DNA from: Osedax fenrisi
Lineage: Eukaryota; Annelida; Polychaeta; Sabellida; Siboglinidae
Reading direction: 5' to 3'
DNA length: 64,000 bases
Assembly: GCA_964019155.1 (NCBI GenBank)
Contig: OZ025244.1
Location: 29,819,468-29,883,467, forward strand
Of this stretch, positions 13,120 to 24,230 are shown in pieces (the first letter of the stretch is position 1; the number at the start of each line of letters is the position of its first letter). The position numbers and the translations under genes were made by a program. A model generated the notes under the pieces. That model ran no database searches, had not been told where the DNA came from, and saw only the letters and a program-made list of their open reading frames with translations.

Positions 13120-13265
13120 ATATATTTATACTTGAGTGTCTGACGAAAGTTCAATCCCCATCAGGTCCATTAAAATAAGTATTAAAATAATATTTAGAAG
13201 TAATCTTATATAATTGTGTATACATAAATGATCGGATTTCATTAAAACCATGTATACCCTAACAT
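13120..13265 (+). mobile_element. SINE copy, left arm of an inverted pair
   Basis: A tRNA-like B box (GTTCAATCCCCATCAGG) is followed by the family body: AAAATAATATTTAGAAGTAA, ATAATTGTGTATACATAAAT, GATCGGATTTCATT. It is cut short where the opposite copy starts. Confidence 0.65.
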
Positions 13266-13430
13266 TATACCGGCTTTCAGGAACTTTAGATGAAGTTTTA
13301 ACTTATAACTATATATGGCTCTAATATCCACTCGAAGGCGCAGTCGTGTTAATGACTCCGTGGTTTCAATGAAAGCTTATCATTTATGTATACACAACTA
13401 TACAATATCACTTCTAAATATTATCAGTAT
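13266..13430 (-). mobile_element. SINE copy, right arm of an inverted pair
   Basis: The minus strand reads TTGTGTATACATAAATGATA, then GCCTTCGAGTGGATATTAGA, GCCATATATAGTTATAAG and AAGTTCCTGAAAGCCGG. This is the body and 3' part of the same SINE family, head-to-head with the preceding copy. The two could fold back on each other. Confidence 0.65.
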
Positions 13431-13645
13431 TTCCGGATATAATGTCGGAAATGTTTATTAGAAAGTGATTTTCTAGTAAGTTATAATGGGATAGCGTCTT
13501 TAAAGTTACTATATTTCAGGCAATTGCCGGAAAGTAAGGGTGTATTTCACTAAAATTATAGTTTACTTGTTGAAAATCATTTTTAAGTTACTATATTTAC
13601 GGTAAGTTACCGTTTCTGTATAAATTGGAACATTTTAGTAAGGCC
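13431..13645. repeat. Degenerate duplicated unit, about 110 bp
   Basis: AAGTTACTATATTTCAGGCA near 13506 and AAGTTACTATATTTACGGTA near 13593 head two related segments. Each holds a small dyad (GGCAATTGCC; GGTAAGTTACC). Function unknown. Confidence 0.4.
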
Positions 13646-14014
13646 GCATAGGTAATATACAAATTATATATATATATATATATATTATATTTTATTTTCC
13701 ATATAATATTCAAATATTGAATACATTTTTTTATTTATTTATAATCGATAATCTATTTTTTGTATATCAATTTTAATATATCTTTTACTTTATTATTAAT
13801 TGTTAAAACAATATTTTAGATTTTCTACTGGAATCTATTATATTATATATTGCAAACTTAAATATTATTTATATTTGTTACATTCTTAATTATTAAATAA
13901 TTTGTATAATATTCTTAGGTGAATACAATCTGTAGTCTATATATTGAAACATTACGATTCAAGTATTTGAATAAACTTTCTATAGAACTATATTAAAAAA
14001 AATAATAATATTAA

Positions 14015-14400
14015 GAATACATCCAGGTACCCGGTATCAGGTACCGTTACATAGGTCCCGAGATGTTCCTAATATAGAACTACACATATAGTACCACTGA
14101 TATAGTACTATATATAGTTATATATGACTACCGTGACTTAAATAACTAATTACTAGGTCAGTAAGGCGTAGGATATACTACGCCTGTATGTGGTATATAC
14201 AGCGATGGGCAACTATTACATCTAATATACACTCGTACTAGTTCTCTATGTACTGTACGAATGGCGACTTCACTCAAACTTCAATTGTATTTATACTTTT
14301 CAGCCGCATTTATTTCGGCACTCGCACCTTAGAATCAAATAGCACCGGCATTCGCAGCACTATACGGTGCCGTACTGTTAATACTATACGTTTTATATAT
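14015..14400. other. G/C-richer palindrome-rich block with a micro-ORF
   Basis: Several small dyads lie here (GGCGTAG..CTACGCC at 14164-14183, GGTACC repeats, ACGGTGCCGT). On the plus strand 14261-14332 encodes a 23-residue peptide starting MATSLKLQLYLYFSAAFISA, signal-peptide-like in composition. The core TTTCAGCCGCATTTATT recurs at about 14594. No downstream exon was identified. Confidence 0.25.
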
Positions 14401-14649
14401 ATGTATTATTTATATTATTAATAAATTATATAGACTTCCCATTGGAACTATCTGGTATATATATTATAATATACACATATGACTTAGATATATATTTGAA
14501 TATATATTTAATATGAAAATAGTAAATTCTATAAATACATTTGATGTTATATAATATTACATCGTATATTAACTTGTGAACTTTTATATTCATTTCAGCC
14601 GCATTTATTATTTACGTTCTCGTATAATTGCGAAAATCGCTAGTGTATA

Positions 14650-15520
14650 CATAATAATGTACTGATATGCTTATCTTTAATGATTTATTAATAAATTGTT
14701 TTTAATATTATAAATACTTCTATTTATAATAATTCATATATCAAATATTAAATTTATATATATACATATATATTACTTCCTGTTTACACTGATGTTTCAT
14801 TAGAACATATTTATTTTTACTCTTTTATAATATTGTAATATATTTATACAGCTAATTAGCTGATGATTACTTAAGTAAAATCTTAAATAGATATGAGTGT
14901 ATTAGTATATTTATTATCAGTCAGTAATTTTGTTGATTATATTTTAAAGTTATATAACTTTAAATCTGTTTAATATATTACACACTAACACACTGTTATT
15001 TTCATATAGTGGAGGGAAGGGTATCGTTACCGATAACTATATTAAAAAAAATATTATTGCTATACAATATATGTATATATATATATATATTATCAATTAT
15101 ATATAAAAAAGAGTATGAGCAATTAAATTCTAAGAATTATAGTTTATATAATTTTGTAATTATATATATATTAATTATTGATTTTCGATTTGATGAAAAA
15201 ATTAATTGTTGTTATTTTTATCAAAAAGTATTTATAAATTATTTGTATATTAAAAATATTCTGTTAAATTAAAAAAATCAATTAATAAAATACATTTATT
15301 TTCAAAATATATTAATACGTGACGCGATCCTATTGGCACTTACGGAAAAATCGAACTAGGGTATTTAATATTAGAGATATCTTTATTTACACGGACACAT
15401 TTTGTTTTAATAATCAACAAATAACGAATAATAACAATTAAATCTCTATCAATCATCGGTATTCCTTACCGGTACATAATGTGTACTACAATGTGTATAC
15501 ATATAGTAGTGTCACTTATT
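14650..15520. other. A/T-rich DNA, nothing recognised
   Basis: A low-complexity plus-strand frame at 15009-15272 is rich in I/Y/N/K and has no domain; it is probably fortuitous. A few CpG-bearing patches lie near 15320 and 15460. Confidence 0.35.
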
Positions 15521-15665
15521 TAGTCTACGAATATGTTTAAAGGTCGCCTTCATGAGGGTTTTCCATATAGGTGGTTACATATAAGTACATGGCTTGCTAC
15601 TTAGTTTTCACTTCTCTAGCAATGACCGGAGATCCTCAGACGCTGTTCGATTGCTTTATTTAATG
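15520..15665 (-). mobile_element. Short LINE C-terminal remnant
   Basis: The minus strand reads NKAIEQRLRISGHC, a match in style to the RLR.AGHC.R block near the C terminus of CFDP2/RTE-type LINE proteins (compare ICRLSIAGHCIRHNEE at about 42710). The frame is then broken by stops. Confidence 0.45.
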
Positions 15666-16844
15666 TTTACATTCATTTATTATTTTTTATTCATACTTTA
15701 TACTATAACTATGCTGCCCTTCATTTAATAAATTATTACAAACAAATCAATAAAAATTTTCATTCAATATTTATTATGAAATCTATTTTTTTACTTTGTA
15801 TAGATATTTTATTTATTTTTCATTTTAGCCAACATTATATTATTCTTTTTATTAATTTTTCATATATTTTCTTAACCTTTTTTGTATTATTTTAGTTGTA
15901 TTTTTTGTTTTAGTTTATTTAATCGTTACATATTATTAATTATATATGTTATTATGTTATATAATTATTATTAATTATGTTGTCAAGTCCATAAAAAGTA
16001 TAAATATTATATCTTAATCCTAATTATATTTGGTGTAAAAGTAAGTTAACTTATACATAGTATAATTGTATGCTGTATTGGTTTATTATTTTTTAGATAA
16101 TTATAATTCCATTTATAATTTAACTTTCCGTGACTTAACCTTATGATTAAATAGTAATAGTCTAGATAAAAGCTGTTTCCATTATTACCCGGTTGTTAAA
16201 ACTAAATCTAATAATAAAAATAATAATATATTATAATTAATTAATTAATTATTCAAACATACTTAACATTTTTAATTATCCAATAGAAATAAACATTAAT
16301 TGAAATACCTTTATAAATTTAAATACACATATACATAATTATATTATTTAAATATAAATAATATGTATAATTAAGACATGGACATGTATGAGACCATTCA
16401 ATGTATATCTTTCACATAGCCTTAAAACAGCATATATCACTATATGATGTATAACTTGTCATAAGAATACAATTATATATATGTATATAGGCGATTTAAT
16501 AATAATAAGATACTTTCTTTTATATAGTTGATGAACAATTATTAACGCTTGATTAGTTATAGTAAAAATTATAAAAATATATGTTCTTTAAGTCATATTA
16601 CAAAGATTTCAAGTATATTATAGCCTCTGATAACCTCCTATACATGGGTCAAATGAGCTGTATATTATTTTAGATGGTACACATTTAGTGACTTGTAATT
16701 GTTTGTGACGAGGTACTTTATATAGTGTATGTAAGTTTTATTTATAATAATGTATAATGCGATACAATATCGCATAGTTGGTAAGTAAGGTCGCGGTTAT
16801 AGGTACATATATATATATATATATGATTACAACTCGTTGTATAC

Positions 16845-16845
<1 letters not shown>
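15666..16845. other. A/T-rich DNA, nothing recognised
   Basis: Long A/T-rich stretch with T-rich runs at 15660-15910. No exon, tRNA or repeat family was recognised. Confidence 0.35.

Positions 16846-16882
<37 letters not shown>
16846..16882. repeat. (TA)n array
   Basis: Pure TA run preceded by a shorter one at 16806-16824. Confidence 0.95.
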
Positions 16883-16886
<4 letters not shown>

Positions 16887-18255
16887 GAGAATCAGTGACA
16901 ATTTTATTTACAGTGAATACACGACTTAAGTTAAATTCATTATTATGTATACCATTATATACATATTAAATAAATATACATTATTTCAATTATAATATGT
17001 AATGTATACTATACAAATAGGGCTATAGGAAGATACTACATGATATAGGTGTGTCTCTGTTATAGATAATCAGATTTCGAGTTTAATAAGTTATAATTAT
17101 TGTCAAAATAATAATCAATGGTTCCTATTTATTACTATACGCATGTGATTTATAAGGTATTGTAAATAGTTGAAGTGGTTTTACTTTGTCTACAAGTTTG
17201 TTACACACACACACACGTCTAGACAATGAATGTGTTTATAGTGTTTATAAAGTGATAAGACAAAGATAAAAGTAAACATTTAATAGAGAAACTCAAAATA
17301 AGTATTACTTCTAGTAATATTATTCGATGAATTTACAAATCATGAATAAAAAAAACTCACCAATATAATAATAATAATAATAATATTTATTATATATCAA
17401 AAGTTCATTTCGTTTTATTTTGTATAATATAATACAAAATATGAATAATAGTTATGTTCTCGTTTCTCCTAAGGGCTTCAGAATAATCGCTTCTGTTGTT
17501 GTTTCCCTGTATATCATTAAATATGCTTATTTTCATCTTAATAGCGTTGTTTATTTTTTACAATTAGTGCACTAATGGGTCACTAATGCTGCACTAACCA
17601 TGATTCTATAAGATGTGGGTATGGCGATACATAAAGCTATCCTACATACCTGGTATATTCCTTAAATTGAGACTATTGGCTCTAATTGATATACAAATAA
17701 TTGTGTATATATAAATTATGCATATAAATTAGTGGGCATGCGCTCTAATAGACAATATTTAAATATGTATATATACACATTCTTATATACCAAGTAATTA
17801 GTGTATCCTATGCCGAAACTTGAAACCCAAGTCTTGCAATTAACATTAGGAATATAAATAAGAAATAAGAAATGTGTATCGTTCACGTATAGTACTATAG
17901 TAAACAATTATATAAACAATAATTTAAAATATAAAATTAAAATTAAAATTAAATAAATATTTATTCTAACGACCAAGTACAATTATTTCATTAATATTCA
18001 TTATTCAATAGAATATTTTACATAAAAAATAGTGACAATTACATATGTCCTTACTATAATCGGGTAATAATGCATAATATCACATGATTAACGAATCATA
18101 TTAAAATAATCCGACTATTCTATATTTCAATGTTATATATTATATATAAATATATTATATATTATATATTTCTAAAACTTGAAAACTTGAAAATCCCAAG
18201 GGTGTTGATACACATTTATTACATCTTAGTCACACATTCACACATACTCGCGATA
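16883..18255. other. Intergenic DNA, weak minus-strand exon-like patches
   Basis: Minus-strand open patches near 17907-17716 and 17690-17596 (the latter ending CATG|GTTAGT) are exon-like but carry no recognised domain. A short (ACAC)n run lies at 17203-17215. Confidence 0.25.
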
Positions 18256-18372
18256 CTATGTATCTACGTCAACTACATACGTAGTATATCGCTCACTAAA
18301 AGCGAGGACAAACTTGCTACGATAAGGTAAACGCTCTAGAGTATTTTGATGACACGTAACGTCCTCTTGTGT
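18256..18372 (-). pseudogene. Exon-like remnant related to the secreted-protein exon 1
   Basis: An open minus-strand frame reads TQEDVTCHQNTLERL, then FVLAFSERYTTYVVDVDT, then a stop. The TYVVDVDT motif parallels IYVVNVDT in exon 1 of the gene at 8921-2097, and the codons align (TAT GTA GTN NAC GTN GAT ACA). A splice donor (GAC|GTAGAT) lies inside the motif. It could be an exon of a paralogue or a decayed duplicate. Confidence 0.35.
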
Positions 18373-18716
18373 ATTTTTAATTTGATATATTAGCCGCTGT
18401 TTGGGGTTATATTATAGATCAATTGTATAAAACTAATAATTAAATTAGAGAAAATAACATTAATATTGTATCTGTATTACTTATAATGATATTAAATATT
18501 ATTAAATACATAATTAAATAAATATAAATTATTGAATTAATAAATATACCCGTCTATAGATAAAACTACGATAATAGGACACGACCCTATTAACATATGT
18601 CCTCGCTATATTTGTAAACTTATACTTTAAACTAGTATACTAGTATAATCGATATAGTGCGCAATAACCATACTTTCAGATCACATATTTCTATGCACAT
18701 GCGAATACAAGCACAC

Positions 18717-18742
18717 AAGGAATATTCTGCAGAATATTCCTT
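18717..18742. repeat. Perfect 26-bp palindrome
   Basis: The palindrome is centred on CTGCAG, with arms AAGGAATATT and AATATTCCTT. It contains two GAANNTTC units, the spacing seen in heat-shock-element-like sites, but there is no adjacent gene to support a regulatory role. Confidence 0.85.
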
Positions 18743-18957
18743 AAAATAAAAAAATAAATAAAAAGTAAAGTAACCTGAATAATCCAATCGCATTAAGTTA
18801 TTTATCGGAAATACATGATATATCATATATCACTTATAGGTATATCGCGCTGATATGTTGTTGTTTAGTAATTCTATTTATAAGCATTTTTTATTACAAG
18901 TTTTCAATATATTCTATATATAACTCTACTTATTGCTCAAATATGTATAAATAACAT

Positions 18958-19149
18958 TCAGGATATACCTACTACCATATATAGCCGTCGACGAAAAAAC
19001 AAGTTCGCAACCAACTTTAGGTATATACTTATATAATTAGAGCGCGGATTCATATTTGTTGATGCATTCGATTCGGATGTTAGCGTCGACGTTTTTAGTG
19101 CGGATATTAGCAATAAAGTAGGCACGCATGCGCCACTCCGAACACTCAT
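18958..19149. other. CpG-containing patch, coding uncertain
   Basis: Noticeably richer in CpG than its neighbours. All six frames are partly open (minus MSVRSGACVPTLLLISALKT; plus RGFIFVDAFDSDVSVDVFSA), so neither strand can be chosen. It could be an exon or LINE 5' region. Confidence 0.2.
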
Positions 19150-19374
19150 ACTTCATTATTAATGCATTCTTATTATTAAGTGTGTAAAAGCGTCAACCTA
19201 CTTAACATACACATACGGACCTATGTGTGGGCGTTGACATAGTAGTTAATGTGTTGTTAACTAGCGATGGCATAGTCGAATGACTTTGTATTTAATAATA
19301 GATATAATCATATGCGTTATTAAATTATATATATATATATATATAATTTTAATACTATGATTATATTTACGTAT

Positions 19375-21585
19375 AACCTTAACCTTAACCTTAATCCCGT
19401 GACCGGTTGGTCGTATGGGGGATTTAAATCGCGGCAATAACACATGTTTTTTTCCATTTCTCACGGTCCAATGTAGTTTCGAGAAGATCACCGATATCAC
19501 TTTTTGTCCGTTCTATAATATTATACATCCAGTTCGTTCTCGGTCGTCACTGTCTTCTCTTTCATTCTACAAAAAATTGCATGATTACTCTATGGAGAGA
19601 TTCATGTCTTATTGTGAGGTAAAAATGAGCCAATTTCTTTCTGTTTATAGTTGAAAGGAGTGGTTCAACAGAGCCTATTGCTTTTCTTGTAAACATAATC
19701 ATTCGTTTTCCTTTCTCGATATGAGATTCCTAGGATTCTTCTATATGCTTTAGATTCGAATGCATTTATTCTTTTCTCTAGGGCTTCATTTAATATCCAT
19801 GTTTCACAACCATATAATAGAATAGAGAGTATCAGAAATTTGTATAAGTGTATCTTGGTACGTAATGAGATGCTTCTGTTTTTACATATTGTACTTAGGT
19901 TTACCAGAGCCGAATTTACTGTTGCCAATCTTATTTTTATCTCCTTTACACTATTTCCGTCTTTTATCAATGTAGCTCACATATATTTGATTTGTCGACT
20001 GTTTCTAGTGTTTCACGTTTATAGTTATAACGTTTGTATGACGATTTAATAATTTATTTACCATGATCTTATTTTTTTCTAGACTCACTTACATAACGTA
20101 TGCCGCTGAGCAGTTATATAATTTGTCTGTAAGCTGTTGTAATTTTGGAATTGACCCTGCCATTAAATCAATGGCATCTTCAAACCTTAGGTTATAAATA
20201 TTATATTCTCCTACAGTTATGGTTGAAGATTACTGTTTAGAGTGTCTTGCATAATTCTGTCCAATAAAATATTGAATAGAGTTAGTGATAGTATACAACC
20301 TTGTCATACTCCTACCGATGTCCGAAAGAAGTCTCCTCTTGTATCTTTAACTATCACTGCACTGCTCAACTTTTTATATAGGTTTTCTATGATTGATATA
20401 TGTTCGTCAATATTAAAATGTCTCGTTATATTCCATAGTCCATTATGCCATACACGGTCAAACACCTTTTTGAAGTCAATAACATTGTGAAAAAGTTTCT
20501 TCCATGTTCAATGTGTTTTCCGCCATTATTCTAAAGTTTAAGATTTGTTCAGTCGTACTTCTTTTTTTCTTCCTAAATCCAGCTTGTTATTCTGCTAGAA
20601 TACTTTCCACCATCTGATTAAAGCGATTTAGAATTATTCTTAATAATATCTTGCTAAGGTGTGATATCACACATACAGTTCAGTAGTTTTCGCTCTTCTT
20701 AAGGTTATCCTTCTTCGGAATTGGTATAACTAGTGATTGTGTCCAAAGATCTGGCCATTCCTTTGTATCCCATATTATTTGGAAAAGTTCAGTGATTGTG
20801 TCGATCAGTTTGGTTCCACCGAAGATAAACAGTTTCTACGGAATATTGTCGACTCCTGTAGCTTTATTTTTTTTTAGATTTTATATAGTATTTTCCACTT
20901 CGGACTTTAAAATCGGTAAGTTATCATATACGTTTACTTCTCGATTAATAAGTGAGTTTTGGTCAGGATTTATTGGGTGATTATATAGTTCATTGCAGTA
21001 TTCTGTCCATCTTTTTACCATTTCATTATCCTACGAGATAGTATCGCCATCTTTATTTTCTATTACTCTATTTTACTTCTTCGTGGTCGAATTTGTGAGA
21101 ATTTTAATTGTTTGATAAGCACGTTTGGAGTGTATACCATTTCGTATATCCTGGTCTATAGATAAATATTATTTCTGTATCCATTTAGTTTCTTACATAC
21201 CTATTATTATTATCGAGTTAATCTACATATAATCTTGCGCGTGCTTCTTTGAAGTGTTCTTTATTGATTTTAATCTCCTTCTTTTATCGCATAAGTCAAG
21301 AAGTTCGTTTGTCATCCAATAATGCTTCCTAGTTCTCACTTTGCCCAGTACTTTTTCAGCTGCTTTTTTCATAATCTCTGCAATCTCATTATAACTTGCG
21401 TTGGTTGTTTGGCTTTTAAATCCATTTGGGTTAGCTTAACCATCATTTCCTGTTGAAAGCTACTTTTAGTTTATTCGTTTAAGAGTTTCTCAACATCAAT
21501 GTTGAACCCCGTTGATTTTTTTACGGCTTCGTTTCTGTTTTTGTTTTATATTACATAATACCATATCGTGGTCGCTATATATATA
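19375..21585 (-). mobile_element. RTE/CFDP2-type LINE, 2.2 kb, decayed
   Basis: From the 5' side (right): an endonuclease end with SDHDMVLCNIKQKQK near 21570-21530. The RT follows, with AGFRKKKRSTTEQILNFRIM near 20590, DFKKVFDRVWHNGLWN near 20475, and GCILSLTLFNILLDRIMQDT near 20300. The catalytic box reads FEDA instead of FADD at 20173-20184. After the RT come LYGCETWILNEALEKRINAF and RRILGISYRERKTNDYVY, then RPRTNWMYNI near 19515. The 3' end carries a TTAAGG tandem tail (19378-19393). Multiple stops and the lost catalytic Asp make it dead. The 5' part is missing where the foldback at 21586 begins. Confidence 0.9.
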
Positions 21586-21629
21586 TCAGCCCCAGGATAT
21601 GTTCTAGTTGTTGCTTATTTATACTCGAC

Positions 21630-21665
<36 letters not shown>

Positions 21666-21728
21666 TGACACCGCAACGTTTCAAGTCGAGTATAAATAAT
21701 CAACAACTAGAACATATCCTGGGGCTGA
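21586..21728. repeat. Foldback: 49-bp arms around a (TA)n spacer
   Basis: Left arm 21586-21634 begins TCAGCCCCAGGATATGTTCT. Right arm 21680-21728 is its reverse complement with a single mismatch (48 of 49). The 45-bp spacer is mostly (TA)n plus CCTGACACCGCAACG. It directly abuts the 5' break of the LINE. It would form a stable hairpin or cruciform. Confidence 0.92.
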
Positions 21729-22064
21729 GTATAAATCAAGTCGATTATAATCAATTTGATTATACGTATTGCCATCTGATGATTTACGTATACAATCATA
21801 ATAACATTATATTAATTATATAAATCTTATTTATATGTTATAAACATTGTTTGTAATTATTTATACATTTATTGTATATATATGCATATTTTAATTAGTA
21901 TTACATAAATAAATTGCACAAATGTATATTTGATATATGCATAATTTATATTATATTACTACAAATAAGTTATTTGAAAAACCGAATACTAAAATCAGCT
22001 ATCATATGCATTTTTTCATTTTCTAATAAATTTAATTAGATAAATATAGATATATATATATTAT

Positions 22065-22240
22065 TATTGTTATTGTTATTTTTATTTGGTGGTGTCCTTA
22101 CATCCCATCCAGGAACTTAGATGACGTTTTTACTTATATTCATATATGGCTCTAATCTTAGAAGCGGCTCGCATGTTAAGGCATCTATAGTTTAAATGAG
22201 ATCCGGTCATTTATTTATACACAATAATATAAGATTATAT
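22065..22240 (-). mobile_element. SINE copy (minus), 3' end complete
   Basis: The plus strand reads TGTTATTGTTATTTTTATTT (the tail), then CATCCCATCCAGGAACTTAG, ATATGGCTCTAATCTTAGAA and GGTCATTTATTTATACACAA. This is the reverse complement of the family's tail and body. It is head-to-head with the next copy. Confidence 0.75.
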
Positions 22241-22434
22241 ATATATATATATATATAAGTATACATATACAAATGTATATACGTTTATATACTGAGCAAA
22301 AATAATAGAAAATATATAAGTATAATTTTTAAACTTCATATAAGAAGGTACACATATAATTGTATTCGTATTTGTTTATTATAAACTGCTTAAAAATACT
22401 TAAAATAAATAATAATTATTATATAAATATATAT

Positions 22435-22675
22435 ACTACATGTGTGGCTAAGTCGTCTGACACACAAGCAGCATGTTGCGGGTTTATGGACCATTAACCT
22501 AGGTTTTAAAATAATATTTAGAAGATCATATTATATAATTGTGCATAAATAAGTGATCGGCTCTCGTTAAATCCATGTATGCTTTAATATGAGGGCGGCT
22601 TGAAGGGACATTAGAGCCATATGGTTATAAGTGAAAACTTCATCTAAGTTCCTGGATAGAGTTATACCATTCAAT
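22435..22675 (+). mobile_element. SINE copy (plus), nearly full length
   Basis: The head TGTGGCTAAGTCGTCTGACA contains an A-box-like TGGCTAAGTCG. A decayed B box (GCGGGTTTATGGACC) is followed by the full body: ATAATATTTAGAAGATCATA, GATCGGCTCTCGTT, GGACATTAGAGCCATATGG, TTCCTGGATAG. A further body fragment lies at about 22795-22850. Confidence 0.8.
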
Positions 22676-22859
22676 AAGTCATATACAATTTTTAATATAA
22701 CAAAATTGCTGTAATATTCCTTTGAAGTTGTTATCGTATTAAAAAATCCTTGTGTTTTCAAAGCCGGTCATTTTTATACATAACTTCACATGGATACTTC
22801 TAAATAAAATAGGTCTTAACATAATATTTAAAGTGATCATGTATAATTGTATATATCAT

Positions 22860-23899
22860 ATTAATAACCCACCAAACTAAATGTTAATAATGAATCTTCG
22901 AAGTCGCTCTTACTTGAACTCAACTAAATATTGGTGATTGTATTTATATATCTATTATATCATATGTTAAACCTATTTTTATTAGTTTTAACTACGTGTG
23001 AGTCTGATGTATATAGCCTATATACAGGATATCATAAATAATTATATTAATTATTTACAGCATTAATTATACTAAAAATAACTATTTTATTTAAAAAATA
23101 ATAACATATTTATTTATTTATAAATAACCAATTACAACATAATATTAAGGATTGTATAATTATTAACATTTCTATAAATTATGATATGTTAACTAAATGA
23201 TGTAATATTTTATTATAATTTATCTTTTCAAAATAACTAGTAATAATTATATTACTAAAGGTTACATGTGAGAGTTTTTAGCCGATGTATTGTATAGTGT
23301 TTGACTGATTAATAAGCAATCAGCACTAAAACATTTATATTCTCATTTGCATAATTATTGTTAAATGGATTTAAATTTCACTTAATTTTATATATTTATA
23401 ATTAAGATTAATTTATTACCACACACTATACAAATATATGTTATCATCTTTATTAAATATTATAAGTTATGCCCGAGTACATATGTCGGCATCTGTCAGA
23501 TATTTTTCGAAATATCGATCACACCTCAAATATTCTTATTACAATATATTTAATTACTATTTTCAATTATTTTTCGTTTATTTTTACGGTAATTGTAAAA
23601 ATATAGACTTTTTTATTTATTTGTTGTGATATTATTTATTTATTTCAATAATTTACGTCAGAAAAAATTTCAACATCATACTTCCTAATATATAGTAGAT
23701 TAAATAAAAAAAATCAATAAAACAATCGATTAAAATAATGATAATTAATTTTTTATTAAATAATATTAAATAAATATAAATAAATAGATTAGTATAATAA
23801 AATAAATAATAACAAATAACATACTATATATTTATGTATAATTATATACATATAATATATAATATAATATAATAATACTGTACTCGTAATATATATATG

Positions 23900-23944
<45 letters not shown>

Positions 23945-24230
23945 AATAACCTATATAATAATAACATATATTATAATAATAATATATGTTATCATAAGTG
24001 AAAACATTATAATTGATAATAATAAATGGCTAGATTTAAAATATTTATACATATATCAATGACGTTGATATTTGTAATTAAATATCATATAATACTTGAA
24101 TAACTCATAATATTAAATATATATATATTTATAATATATATATAAATATATATTATCTTATATGGTAATATCTAACTGGCACTATTTCATTATATACATA
24201 CATTTATGTATATATCAATGAATATCACTA
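22860..24230. other. Intergenic DNA downstream of TANGO2
   Basis: A/T-rich, with a TA array at 23907-23937 followed by TATAATAATAACC repeats. A plus-strand frame at 23438-23629 has no recognisable domain. Nothing else was seen. Confidence 0.35.

Noticed and set aside
19415..19654. Plus-strand ORFs at 19415-20490
   Set aside because: They are antisense shadows of the minus-strand LINE RT and C terminus.
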